From: Nostoc sp. ATCC 53789
GTDB taxonomy: Bacteria; Cyanobacteriota; Cyanobacteriia; Cyanobacteriales; Nostocaceae
DNA: 64,000 bases
Reading direction: 5' to 3'
Assembly (NCBI RefSeq): GCF_009873495.1
Contig: NZ_CP046703.1
Location: forward strand, 2,294,001 to 2,358,000
Shown: positions 1-7,938 of the stretch, piece after piece
Layout: the number at the start of each line of letters is the position of its first letter
Position numbering within the stretch: position 1 is the stretch's first letter
Program-made: the position numbers and the translations under genes
Notes under the pieces: model-generated
The model's database searches: none
What the model saw: only the letters and a program-made list of their open reading frames with translations
What the model was told of the DNA's origin: nothing

Positions 1-1147
1 TGCAGTTATCTTTCTTGTCTTTAAAAATTTCGTAGCCGTGGGGCGCTTGTTCTAGAGGTAATCGGTGGGTAATGACAAAGGTTGGATCGATTTCACCATT
101 TTGAACGTGTTCTAGCAAGGGTCGTAAATACTTATGGACATGGGTTTGTCCCATTTTTAAAGTTAGACCCTTATTCATGGCAGCGCCCAACGGCACTTTA
201 TCTACAAAGCCACCATAAACCCCTGGAATTGATACATGACCACCCTTACGACAAGACACAATTACTTGCCGTAATGCCGTTGGACGGTCTGTTTCTAGAC
301 GTACTGCTTGCTTTACTTGGTCGTATAACGCCATGAAATCTGTACCGTGTGCTTCCATTCCCACTGCATCAATGCAAGCATCAGGGCCACGACCCCCAGT
401 CATTTCATTGAGTGCTTCGCCAACATCCACTTCTTCGTAGTTAAGGATTTCAGCTTTACCGTATTCTTTAGCCATTTGTAGGCGTTCGGGAACGCGGTCA
501 ATGGCAATAACACGCTCTGCACCAAGAAGATATGCGCTTTGAATAGCAAATTGTCCGACTGGGCCACAACCCCAAACAGCGACAATATCACCGGGTTGAA
601 TGTTGCAGTTTTCAGCAGCCATATACCCAGTAGGGAATATATCTGTTAAAAATAGCACTTGCTCATCCGTCAAACCATCAGGAATTTTAAACAAACCCAC
701 GTCTGCAAATGGCACTCGTGCATACTCTGCTTGACCACCTGCATAACCGCCGAATAAATGAGAGTAGCCAAATAGACCTGATGGTGAATGCCCCATTTGC
801 TTTTCTACCATCCAAGCGTTGGGGTTAGAGTTGTCGCATAGTGACGATAAATCTCGATTGCAAAAAAAGCAGTTACCGCAGGAGATGGTGAAAGGAACAA
901 CCACGCGATCGCCTATGTTCACATTTTTAACTGCACTTCCAAGTTCTACAACTTCCCCCATGAATTCATGACCAAGGATATCGCCCTTTTCCATTGTGGG
1001 GATGTAGCCGTTGTAAAGATGCAAATCAGAACCACAAATTGCCGTAGATGTAATTTTAATAATGGCATCGCGTGGGTTGAGAATTTTGGGGTCGGGAACT
1101 GTTTCCACCCGCACATCGTTTACTCCATGCCAGCAAACTGCCTTCAT
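1..1147 (-). CDS. Zinc-dependent alcohol dehydrogenase, formaldehyde-dehydrogenase-like (partial, runs off left edge)
   Basis: Reading the minus strand from an ATG at 1147 gives 382 open codons to the window edge, so the C-terminus is missing. It starts [15 protein letters not shown] and shows the MDR zinc-enzyme signature: CGSDLH (catalytic Cys), [12 protein letters not shown], a structural zinc cluster C-x2-C-x2-C-x7-C near residue 90, and the NAD-binding GCGPVGQ. These mark the glutathione-independent formaldehyde/alcohol dehydrogenase branch, cytoplasmic, oxidising short alcohols or aldehyde adducts with NAD; the substrate is inferred. A 10-bp hairpin of a dispersed repeat lies just upstream, and a decayed second copy of the gene lies at 1836-2010. 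Assignment to the family is firm, exact substrate is not. Confidence 0.9.
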   Translation of the reverse strand, partial: MKAVCWHGVNDVRVETVPDPKILNPRDAIIKITSTAICGSDLHLYNGYIPTMEKGDILGHEFMGEVVELGSAVKNVNIGDRVVVPFTISCGNCFFCNRDLSSLCDNSNPNAWMVEKQMGHSPSGLFGYSHLFGGYAGGQAEYARVPFADVGLFKIPDGLTDEQVLFLTDIFPTGYMAAENCNIQPGDIVAVWGCGPVGQFAIQSAYLLGAERVIAIDRVPERLQMAKEYGKAEILNYEEVDVGEALNEMTGGRGPDACIDAVGMEAHGTDFMALYDQVKQAVRLETDRPTALRQVIVSCRKGGHVSIPGVYGGFVDKVPLGAAMNKGLTLKMGQTHVHKYLRPLLEHVQNGEIDPTFVITHRLPLEQAPHGYEIFKDKKDNC

Positions 1148-1219
1148 AATTATTTAGTCCTTAGTGATGATTTCTGTCTCGTTAATTTCAAGATAAAAAT
1201 ACTCGAATTAACCTATTGG

Positions 1220-1243
1220 GAGACGCGATAATCATCGCGTCTC
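1220..1243. repeat. Dispersed palindrome GAGACGCGAT-AATC-ATCGCGTCTC
   Basis: A perfect 10-bp inverted repeat with a 4-nt loop between the start of the alcohol dehydrogenase and the end of the next minus-strand gene. Near-identical palindromes occur at 13048-13067 and around 51053-51071, so it is a dispersed intergenic repeat. It could also stop transcription from the upstream gene, but there is no clear T-run. Confidence 0.75.
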
Positions 1244-1310
1244 GGTAATAGATCAAAGCTTATTCGACAATATATGAGTCAAACAATTAGACTCAAAGTT
1301 TGTTACCAAT

Positions 1311-1703
1311 CTAGCTTCTATCTCTTAGTTGTTTGCTAGCAGGATTTTGGTAATAACCTTCTTTATCTCCGGCTTGGTTTTTTGCAGGATCAAAAAACTC
1401 TTTTGTGGCTCTAGGAGTTTCTTCATCCAAGTTTAACTTTTCCCGGATATTATCAGCAGCGCTTTTTAACGGATTTTGAGCGTTTCTTATTTGGGTATCG
1501 TTTCTTGATTGGGTATCATTTCTAATTTCACCTTCATCGGGTGTTCCTTTGTAATAAATACCCTCTGGAGTTTTAACAGTATCAGCTTGTGCTACATTAA
1601 CGTAGCTAAAAGCCTGACCCAATAAAAACATAAATCCTACCAAAAAAACTACAAAAATTTGGGAAATACGAATATTTCTTAGCGCTGAAATTACTCGACT
1701 CAT
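1311..1703 (-). CDS. Small secreted or membrane-anchored protein of unknown function
   Basis: A 130-residue protein. I start it at the ATG at 1703 because GAGG lies 6 nt upstream; an in-frame start at 1742 would add 13 residues without a better ribosome site. Residues 1-40 contain a basic stretch and then a hydrophobic segment (FVVFLVGFMFLLGQAFSYV) followed by AQA-D, consistent with a Sec signal peptide. The remainder is hydrophilic and low in complexity, with repeated RNDTQ units and PEGIYYKGTPDEGEIRN. I recognise no enzymatic motif. Such short exported proteins occur in cyanobacteria; function is unknown. The neighbours are stress-type genes on the same strand. Confidence 0.7.
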   Translation of the reverse strand: MSRVISALRNIRISQIFVVFLVGFMFLLGQAFSYVNVAQADTVKTPEGIYYKGTPDEGEIRNDTQSRNDTQIRNAQNPLKSAADNIREKLNLDEETPRATKEFFDPAKNQAGDKEGYYQNPASKQLRDRS

Positions 1704-1835
1704 AAAAAACCTCAATTGCATTATGTTAGGTGGATAATTCAAAATACTGAATAACTATTCAGCATTCAGCTTTAAGAATAACTTTGATGTAGTTATCCTT
1801 TTTTTGTTGAAAAATATGATGGACGTAGGGTGTTT

Positions 1836-2010
1836 ATTCTAAGATCACGACCACCAGTCATCTCTTTCAACGCTTTGCCAGTATTAACTTTTTAGTTGGC
1901 AAACTTTTTCGCCATCATTTTCAGGCGTTAGGGAAAGCGATTGCTTTTTCACCTCCCATTATGTAGGCACTAATCACGTCTCTAGCCCCACATCATTACC
2001 ACCGTTTCAG
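1836..2010 (-). pseudogene. Decayed internal fragment of a second zinc alcohol dehydrogenase
   Basis: On the minus strand this stretch aligns, with frame changes and stops, to the NAD-binding part of the dehydrogenase at 1-1147. Recognisable pieces in order are a VVMMWG segment (intact copy: IVAVWG), SAYIMGGEKAIAFP (intact: [14 protein letters not shown]), RLKMMAKK (intact: RLQMAKE) and KALKEMTGGRD (intact: [11 protein letters not shown]). The pieces lie in different frames, with at least four disruptions. It is a relic, not a gene. Both ends are blurred by decay, so the coordinates are approximate. Confidence 0.7.
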
Positions 2011-2077
2011 CAGACTTTTCATAGTCCTTAATCATTAGTGATTCGCTTAGGCAAAATCAATGACAAATGACAACTAA

Positions 2078-2776
2078 CTACTTGCGTCCAGAAGGTTGAC
2101 CTTCGGTGGTGGCGATTTCGCCTGTTTCCATTAGCATCTTGAAGCGGCGCAATTCATCACCAATTTGTTGTTCTGGTTCTTCACCAAAAAGTTTAGCTAC
2201 GGTAGCTCCCAATGCTCCACCGGGTGGATTATATTCCAAAACAACCTTAACTTCTGTGCCGCGATCGCCTGGTGCTTTTTTGAAGCGAACAAAACCAGAA
2301 TTATCAACGTCTGCACCTTCTACAGAAGCCCAAGAAATAAATTCATTTTCCCGATCTTCCAGAATATCTGCATCCCATTCTACGGTATTATCCAAGGGTG
2401 CATTGGCTATCCAATGAGAACGTTTTTCGTTATGCACCTTGACAGATTTGAGATGCTTCATAAATGTGGGCAAATTCTCAAAGTCGTGCCAAAAACGATA
2501 CAATTCTTCTGCCGATTTGTTAATTGTTACCGTCTTTTCAACTTTGATAGGTTGGTTTATCCCTATTGCTTCCTGTGCTTTCTGGATTGTGCTTTGTTTG
2601 GTTGCACCTTGATAAATCAAACCACCACCTGCTAAAGCCGTCAGCGCTCCCCGCAAAGAACCTTGCCTTAAACCCATCAGCACCATAGCACCGCCACCAA
2701 TCAGAGATGCCCAACGCTCCACTTCACTAGCTTCAGTCTGGCTGGTACTTAATTTCTCACCTGATGTTGAAGTCAC
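2078..2776 (-). CDS. SRPBCC (START-like, polyketide cyclase/dehydrase-type) protein with N-terminal membrane segment
   Basis: 232 residues. Residues about 20-58 are glycine-rich and hydrophobic (SLIGGGAMVLMGL... GALTALAGGGLIYQG), like the small YgaP-type membrane domain often fused to SRPBCC proteins. Residues about 75-215 form the SRPBCC fold: VEKTVTINKSAEELYRFW, then DFENLPTFMKHLKSV, a WIANAPLDNTVEWDADI strand and the C-terminal helix GDELRRFKMLMETGE. Members bind hydrophobic ligands; no catalytic residue set identifies a reaction here. It sits in a run of minus-strand stress-type genes (PfpI/ferritin fusion, DUF2267), each with its own gap of about 100 bp. Ligand unknown. Confidence 0.85.
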   Translation of the reverse strand: MTSTSGEKLSTSQTEASEVERWASLIGGGAMVLMGLRQGSLRGALTALAGGGLIYQGATKQSTIQKAQEAIGINQPIKVEKTVTINKSAEELYRFWHDFENLPTFMKHLKSVKVHNEKRSHWIANAPLDNTVEWDADILEDRENEFISWASVEGADVDNSGFVRFKKAPGDRGTEVKVVLEYNPPGGALGATVAKLFGEEPEQQIGDELRRFKMLMETGEIATTEGQPSGRK

Positions 2777-2883
2777 TTTTTTATATCTCCATCACAGTAA
2801 TTATCCATAGAGGCGCAAATATCCTCTTCTTTCTATCTCTGTGTTATTTGCGCCTCTGCGATAGCCGTCTAAGTTCAAAAAAC

Positions 2884-3981
2884 TTACATTGACACTGCCG
2901 CGCCTGTAGTCGGCTTAGGAGCCTGAATCTGACTACCTATCCGCGCCCGATACAGTTCTACTAATCGCTGTTCGTATTTCAATAAATCGTGATAAATTTC
3001 TTTGAAAATAGCAGTTGCTACTGGGTCAGTGAACATCGCCGACAAATTACCAATATCGCCGATACCAGTTTGCACATCACCTAAAGCAGAACGTAACTGA
3101 TATATGTCATCACTTCCTGTAAAGGCAGTTTTTACCTTGGCATACTGATTAGCAATATTTGCTCCTAAAGAGGGTTTTTCGCCCAAGTGATGAATATAGG
3201 TTTCTAACTTTTGAATATGGCGCTGTTTATTTGCAATTATTTCTTGAAATACTGAATTGACTTCCCTATCTGATTCTTTTTCTAAATATTTTTCAAATGC
3301 TTCTAGCGAATAACGCTCACCAGCGAGAGCATTATTTAAACCTCTGGTAATATCACCTTTAGTTGAGCCACCCCAAGCATCAGCTAGCTTCCACCATTCA
3401 GCACTTGTGTCTTTCTCATTTGGTAATGCAGCATCTTTGCCACCATAACCCAAACGGCTCAAAATAGCTGTGGTAAAAATCGGCAAGTCTCCAGGTTCAC
3501 GAGATGTAATCAAATTCCCGTCAACTACCACCGGCTCATCTAGATATTTTGCGCCAGCGTTAATCATATCCTTGGCAATAGCGATAAAACCAGTGGCTTG
3601 TTTACCTTTGAGCAAGTCGCCTTCAATTAAAACTTGTGGGCCATGACAAACCGCAGCGACTAGTTTTCCTTGTTGTATAGCTTCTTGGACAAAGCTTACT
3701 GTGTTGGTGTTGCGCCGCATTCTGTCGGGAGCCATCCCACCAGGAATTATCACCGCGTCGTATTGGGCTGCGATCGCTTCTGTTGTAGTACCATCAGCTT
3801 GGATACTAAGTTTGCCGCGTTTACCCTTATATTTTTCATTCATTCTGGAACCAAGGACTACTACCTCTATTCCAGCTTGTTTTAGTCCATTATAAGGAAC
3901 TGTAAATTCTGCATCCTCTACTGCCTGTTCAATAAGGATGGCAACTTTTTTCTTCCCGGAATGATTGTTATGGTCAGTCAT
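2884..3981 (-). CDS. DJ-1/PfpI-family protein fused to a C-terminal ferritin-like (DUF2383-type) domain
   Basis: 365 residues. Residues about 10-190 are a class I glutamine-amidotransferase-like DJ-1/PfpI domain: KKVAILIEQAVEDAEF at the start, PGGMAPD in the middle, and the nucleophile elbow AAVCHGPQ with Cys112-His113, as in Hsp31/YhbO-type glyoxalase or protein-repair enzymes. Residues about 205-345 form a helical bundle (RGLNNALAGERYSLEAFEKY, then NKQRHIQKLETYIHHLG and IYHDLLKYEQRLVELY) resembling the ferritin-like PA2169/DUF2383 family, although a full metal-ligand set cannot be confirmed by eye. A fusion of detoxifying and ferritin-like modules fits an oxidative or desiccation stress role. 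This is inferred from domains and neighbours. Confidence 0.85.
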   Translation of the reverse strand: MTDHNNHSGKKKVAILIEQAVEDAEFTVPYNGLKQAGIEVVVLGSRMNEKYKGKRGKLSIQADGTTTEAIAAQYDAVIIPGGMAPDRMRRNTNTVSFVQEAIQQGKLVAAVCHGPQVLIEGDLLKGKQATGFIAIAKDMINAGAKYLDEPVVVDGNLITSREPGDLPIFTTAILSRLGYGGKDAALPNEKDTSAEWWKLADAWGGSTKGDITRGLNNALAGERYSLEAFEKYLEKESDREVNSVFQEIIANKQRHIQKLETYIHHLGEKPSLGANIANQYAKVKTAFTGSDDIYQLRSALGDVQTGIGDIGNLSAMFTDPVATAIFKEIYHDLLKYEQRLVELYRARIGSQIQAPKPTTGAAVSM

Positions 3982-4074
3982 AGATGTTAGTACCTGTTTA
4001 TTTCTAGCATTTAACTTTCATCAATTAGGAAAGTTAAAAATCCTGAATTGTGAACTTGATTTTTTTATTGCCTC

Positions 4075-4476
4075 TTATGCAGTTACTTCATCTGTTGATG
4101 AAATACCAAATAGCTCTTCATAATCGTGAGAGAAATAGGCGTGAAGTGCAGCAAATTTTTCGGGGCTAATAGCATTTTGCAATACAGCAAATACAGCCCG
4201 AACATGAATTGCAGCAGTCGTTGGTTCAATGTTTTCTTTTTGGCTTGCACGAGTGATAAATTCCTGCAAGTTAAAGGATTGACTACTATCTCCTTCTCTA
4301 ACTCGCAAATAATTGCCTAGCTGTTGAGGCAAATTTGTAGCTAGTTCTTCTGCTTCATCACTTGCTATGCGTTCTTTTAGAGTTTCTAGTGTGGCACGGG
4401 TGGCACGTTCTGCTTCTTCACGAGAATCTGATTGAGCAAGGCTTTGTACATGTGTAATGAACTCGTTGTATTCCAC
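4075..4476 (-). CDS. DUF2267-family protein
   Basis: 133 residues. It begins MEYNEFITHVQSLAQ and continues with the DUF2267 pattern: EEAERATRATLETLKERI, AEELATNLPQQLGNYL, FITRASQKENIE and a final segment AIHVRAVFAVLQNAISPEKFAALHAYFSHDYEELF. The family is small, helical and of unknown biochemical role, often beside stress genes, as here. GGTAGACAG precedes the ATG on the minus strand, giving a moderate ribosome site. It diverges from the DUF6335-like gene across a 361-bp gap. Family assignment is confident; function unknown. Confidence 0.85.
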   Translation of the reverse strand: MEYNEFITHVQSLAQSDSREEAERATRATLETLKERIASDEAEELATNLPQQLGNYLRVREGDSSQSFNLQEFITRASQKENIEPTTAAIHVRAVFAVLQNAISPEKFAALHAYFSHDYEELFGISSTDEVTA

Positions 4477-4837
4477 TGTCTACCTCCGCTTCCCAAAATT
4501 CTTGAATGTTTTGTTATTTAGCATTCAGGTAGTTAAAAGCATTAGTCTAAAATTAAAATGGAGCAACTTCTGATTTTTCCTATTAATAAAAAAATAGTTA
4601 TGAGTGAAAACTGGGCTACTGAATTATTTCGGTTTGACAAATTCTCACTCATAGCTAAAAACTTCAACTACAAGTTGCTTGACCATGATTTCATAATTCC
4701 AATGGTATGGTGCGATCGCTAGTTTAGCTTCGTACTAAGGGGATAGATTCTTTTATTTCTAAAGCTATACATCTCTAGTAAGATAACTTCGTGACAGGAA
4801 AACGTTATTGTGAGAATGCAGAAAAAAGGCTAGTATC
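4477..4837. other. Divergent intergenic region with an imperfect inverted repeat
   Basis: No gene is seen in this 361-bp gap between two divergent genes. It contains an inverted repeat, 4595-4607 against 4645-4657 (12 of 13 positions pair, core TATGAGTGA/TCACTCATA, loop 37 nt). It may hold promoters for both genes; no -35/-10 pair is clear enough to call. Confidence 0.5.
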
Positions 4838-5236
4838 ATGGCAGAAAAAAATCATAATGACGAAATTCAAACCAATGATTTGCCACAGGAAATTACCGAA
4901 TCCTATGGTACTGGTGTGAAAGAGTTGCCAGGATACAATATTGGTGGTAGCTCAATCAGAGAAGAAAGACGTGAGTATACAGAAACTAGTCCTGAACTCA
5001 CTGGTGGGGATGTTGATGCTTATTGGCAAGATGCAGATGCAGTTGGGGATGAAGCTGTTGGTGGTAGTACTGCAACTCCCGATAAAAATGTAACTGAGGA
5101 GCTAGAAGCCGCAGTAGGGCTAGAAATGGCTGATTCTGAGTTTCTACATACCAATGATATTTTAGAGGATCGTGATGGCGATCGCTGGGAGTTAGATCCA
5201 AAGTCTTCTGAAGATTATCAAGAGCGGGGAGAATAA
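4838..5236 (+). CDS. Acidic small protein, DUF6335-like
   Basis: 132 residues, strongly acidic and without hydrophobic segments. Recognisable stretches are DLPQEITESYGTGVKELPGY, TSPELTGGDVDAYWQDAD and TPDKNVTEELEAAVGLEM, then DILEDRDGDRWELDP near the end. I recall this pattern as DUF6335, a cyanobacterial family of unknown function, often near stress-response genes. The sequence GGCTAGTATC before the ATG is a weak ribosome site. A 10-bp terminator-like stem follows at 5299-5322. It is likely soluble and partly disordered; no catalytic motif is visible. Confidence 0.75.
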   Translation: MAEKNHNDEIQTNDLPQEITESYGTGVKELPGYNIGGSSIREERREYTETSPELTGGDVDAYWQDADAVGDEAVGGSTATPDKNVTEELEAAVGLEMADSEFLHTNDILEDRDGDRWELDPKSSEDYQERGE

Positions 5237-5298
5237 GCTTAATAAAAGCAGAAGCCGTATTTATACAGTGAATTCACAAATTTGATGTGGCTAAATTG

Positions 5299-5322
5299 GA
5301 CAGTGCTTTTCTAAGCACTGTC
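5299..5322 (+). terminator. Perfect stem-loop downstream of the DUF6335-like gene
   Basis: GACAGTGCTT pairs perfectly with AAGCACTGTC around a TTCT loop, 63 nt past the stop codon. No U-tract follows (it reads ACAACAAAAC), so this is either a weak terminator or an mRNA-stabilising hairpin. Confidence 0.5.
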
Positions 5323-6007
5323 ACAACAAAACTAATCATCTATCTATCGAAATATATCTCGAAAATCTCTCAATTTGGCAGCATTGAAATTGCCAAGTTT
5401 TTACTTTGCCTTTCCTAAGCATTATTTTAGCTTTTGATATAGCAATCCGCTTTGATTTATGTTCGTGCAATGTGGCGTAGACATAATTATTTGCTTATGA
5501 GGCAATAGGCAAGAAATTTATTTGAGTTTGATTAAATGTTTTCAGAAATAAAATATGAGTTTTATCGAAGAAGAATTCAGAATTCAGGAGCCAGAATCCA
5601 GAATCGATTCTGTGCGACCGGATGAAGAATCGAGGTTTAAAACCCCCGATTTTAAGACGCTCGCTCGCGGAGCGTGCCGTAGGCAAGACTCGCTTTCCGC
5701 GTCGCTATCGTGGAGAAGAAAAAATTCTTTCCTTGCTGAAACCCCTGACTTGACTGCTGGGGTATTCTTAATTCTGTTAGCGTAGCGGGGCGAAGCCCAT
5801 TCTGTCTTCTGACTCCTTCTTATATTGCATTTGCATCTAAGTTTAATTCTTCTTTCTAAAGTGAGACTATACTTTCCCCGATTTATGTTTTGTTTATAAT
5901 TATTCTTCTTTCTGATTTTAATACCTATGTCTTCAGTAGGGTAAAACGTTAAATGTACATTTGATACCTTTACTAATAGCACTGATAAATTGCAATTGGA
6001 GTTCATA
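5323..6007. other. Repeat-bearing intergenic region upstream of the first carotenoid protein
   Basis: About 685 bp with no convincing gene. It carries several Nostoc-type repeats: the 14-bp palindrome CAGAATCGATTCTG at 5599-5612, a GC-rich palindromic block around 5658-5705 (CTCGCGGAGCGTGCCG followed by CGCTTTCCGCGTCGC), and a GCGTAGCGGGGCGAAGCCC block near 5780-5800. Open frames across it are by-products of these repeats. Confidence 0.55.
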
Positions 6008-6499
6008 ATGACATACACACAAACTAGCGATCCAACTATTCGGGAACATGTTCAGGCTTGGCAAAAGTTGGATGTGGATCAACAACTGGCTTTGTTTTGG
6101 TTCATTTACAAAGAAATGGGTGGCTCAATTACACCAGCTGCTCCTGGGGCCAGTACTGTTTCTCCAGAAATCGCGGAAGGTTTGTTTAATCAAGTTAAGG
6201 AATTATCTCACGAACAACAATTACAAGTTCAGCGTGACTTGATTAATAAAGTAGATACCCAAATTTCTCGTGAATATGGTTCTTTGGGTGATACCACTAA
6301 GTTACTTTTTTGGTATCGATTGTCTCAAGGTATGGACAATGGTACTATCATTCCTGTACCGTCTGATTATCAACTACCCTCAGAATCTAAAGCGTTGTTT
6401 GGTAGAATTCAAGGATTAGGCTTTGAGCAACAGATCACTCTTTTCCGTGATTATGTGTCGCCAATGGGTGCTGAAGCAAAAGCAGGTGCTGAAATTTAG
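6008..6499 (+). CDS. Helical carotenoid protein (OCP N-terminal-domain homologue)
   Basis: 163 residues matching the all-helical N-terminal domain of the orange carotenoid protein, with no C-terminal NTF2-like domain. I start at the ATG at 6008, which has GGAG 6 nt upstream; an ATG at 5990 has no such site. Carotenoid-contacting positions known from OCP are present: the Trp and Tyr of LALFWFIYKEMG (OCP Trp41, Tyr44), the linker-like ITPAAPGAS, and the Trp of LLFWYRLSQGM (OCP Trp110). A conserved Arg occurs in ITLFRDYV (OCP Arg155). Family role: binds a ketocarotenoid, quenches phycobilisome excitation or singlet oxygen. A second homologue follows at 7410. Confidence 0.92.
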   Translation: MTYTQTSDPTIREHVQAWQKLDVDQQLALFWFIYKEMGGSITPAAPGASTVSPEIAEGLFNQVKELSHEQQLQVQRDLINKVDTQISREYGSLGDTTKLLFWYRLSQGMDNGTIIPVPSDYQLPSESKALFGRIQGLGFEQQITLFRDYVSPMGAEAKAGAEI

Positions 6500-6640
6500 T
6501 AGTTTTTAATTTTTTAGGCTGCTTGAGGTTATCTATTTAGCCTCTAAATGAGGATAAGATGGTTGTTATAGCAAGTTTATTTACTTGCAAAGTCCTGTAT
6601 AAGCATCTATCTATACCTCTCTTCTTAAAGTTTTTTATAT

Positions 6641-6697
6641 CCGCCAGTCGCTTAATATAAATTTAAATTTTGATACTGGCGGTTTCATTTTTTCTTG
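6641..6697 (+). terminator. Possible terminator downstream of the first carotenoid protein
   Basis: CCGCCAGT at 6641-6648 pairs with ACTGGCGG at 6675-6682, followed by TTTCATTTTTT. The 26-nt loop is AT-rich. Its position about 140 nt past the stop and the T-rich tail suggest a terminator. Confidence 0.5.
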
Positions 6698-7409
6698 ATA
6701 AATAAACACAGAGTAAAAATAAAACTCTTACCCTGTGAGCATTCATTTCATGAGGTCAGTTGCACCCTACAGTCCTAACGCCCTTTGTTTTGTACTCAAT
6801 ATATTAAAAGTAATTATATTTGAATTAATCTGTCTTTTGGTTGGTTTAAATATGCTTTTTTTATATTATGCTCTATCTTTTTATAGTTTTTTATCTAAAA
6901 TTAAAAGCTTAAGATTAATACAGATATTAAGGTAGACAATTCAATTTTTTACACCGGAGATTTAATGAGTTTTTTCATATCTTATACCAAATTACATCTA
7001 TGATAAACACAAAAATGTAACTAATTTACCATTAGCTGTTATGGCTCATAAAGATATTAATTGACGAAAGCCATACATATCAGCTTTTAAAGGTTTAAAT
7101 AGAGGCGATTGCTAAACAGTCTTCAAAGCTATTTAATACTTAAGCTATGATACAACACCGACTAATAGAAGAGATATATTGCTAACAAAATTTCGACAAT
7201 TTTAAGTAATAAGAATAGCGAAGCATACGTAAATTTGTAGCTATTTGCCTGACGAAAATAGTTAGCGACAGAAGAGACTTACCAAAATTAAATAATCTTC
7301 CCTAGTTCTGTTGATTAGTAAAGCCATAGTCTAATTGGTTCCAAGCAAAATTATAATTTTCACTTAAAAATTTTGAGTTAATTAAGTAGTTAATTACTTT
7401 GAGGTGCTT
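6698..7409. other. AT-rich intergenic region between the two carotenoid genes
   Basis: About 710 bp of AT-rich DNA. The only open frame (6735-6935) encodes a hydrophobic run of Leu/Phe/Ile typical of AT-rich non-coding DNA and has no ribosome site. The gap presumably holds the promoter of the second carotenoid gene. Nothing else is recognisable. Confidence 0.5.
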
Positions 7410-7859
7410 ATGACTTCTACAAACGTCAACTTTTTAGAACAAAGTGTATCAAAATTTCAGCGTTTGGATGCAGACGATCGCTTGACTGTCTTAGCCTTAC
7501 TTTATACTGAAATTTCTGATGAAATTCCATCGCTCTGTCTCAATAATGTACCAAATGAAAACACTGCGAATTTAGTTGCACAAATTCAAAAGCTGCCACA
7601 GGCGGAACAGTTGTTTGCTTTGCGTCAGTTGCTAAACAAAGATGAAGTAGAAGAAACAGCAATTCTTACTGAAGAGTACGCTTCAATGAATGCTGATGAT
7701 AAATTGGGTTTTTGGTATCAATTAGCCCAAAACTTGGGAACTTCAATCATCGGTGTCCCAGATGACTATATAGCTTCTGAAAAAGCTACAGAAGTAGTAG
7801 ATTTACTTCACACACCAAACATTGAGGATTTAGTGACTTTCTTCAAGCGGGTACTATAG
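7410..7859 (+). CDS. Divergent helical carotenoid protein homologue
   Basis: 149 residues, OCP N-terminal-domain fold by similarity to the neighbour at 6008. I use the ATG at 7410, with GAGG 5 nt upstream. It keeps FQRLDADDRLTVLALLYTEI, aligned to the OCP segment that carries Trp41 and Tyr44, and DKLGFWYQLAQNLG with the Trp110 equivalent. The Trp41 position is replaced (Ala or Leu), the APGAA-type loop is absent, and the final Arg is in a KRVL context. It therefore looks like one of the more divergent helical carotenoid protein clades, which may scavenge singlet oxygen rather than quench phycobilisomes. Pigment binding is uncertain. A strong bidirectional stem follows. Confidence 0.85.
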   Translation: MTSTNVNFLEQSVSKFQRLDADDRLTVLALLYTEISDEIPSLCLNNVPNENTANLVAQIQKLPQAEQLFALRQLLNKDEVEETAILTEEYASMNADDKLGFWYQLAQNLGTSIIGVPDDYIASEKATEVVDLLHTPNIEDLVTFFKRVL

Positions 7860-7891
7860 TTTGACGGGTCAAAGACAGGTTTTGTGTAGTA

Positions 7892-7928
7892 AAATCTGTC
7901 CCTTTCCGATTCGGAGAGGGACAGATTT
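7892..7928. terminator. Bidirectional terminator between convergent genes
   Basis: AAATCTGTCCCT at 7892-7903 pairs perfectly with AGGGACAGATTT at 7917-7928; the loop holds a further TCCGA/TCGGA pairing. The A and T tracts on either side let it act for both the carotenoid gene (+) and shc (-), which ends at 7939. Confidence 0.75.
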
Positions 7929-7938
7929 GAACTTTAGT

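Noticed and set aside
5555..6018. Frames on both strands in the gap before the first carotenoid gene
   Set aside because: They run through palindromic repeats and have no ribosome sites; the minus-strand frame covers the carotenoid gene start.
6735..6935. 66-residue hydrophobic frame between the carotenoid genes
   Set aside because: AT-rich Leu/Phe/Ile composition, no ribosome site and no recognisable family; AT-rich non-coding DNA gives such frames often.
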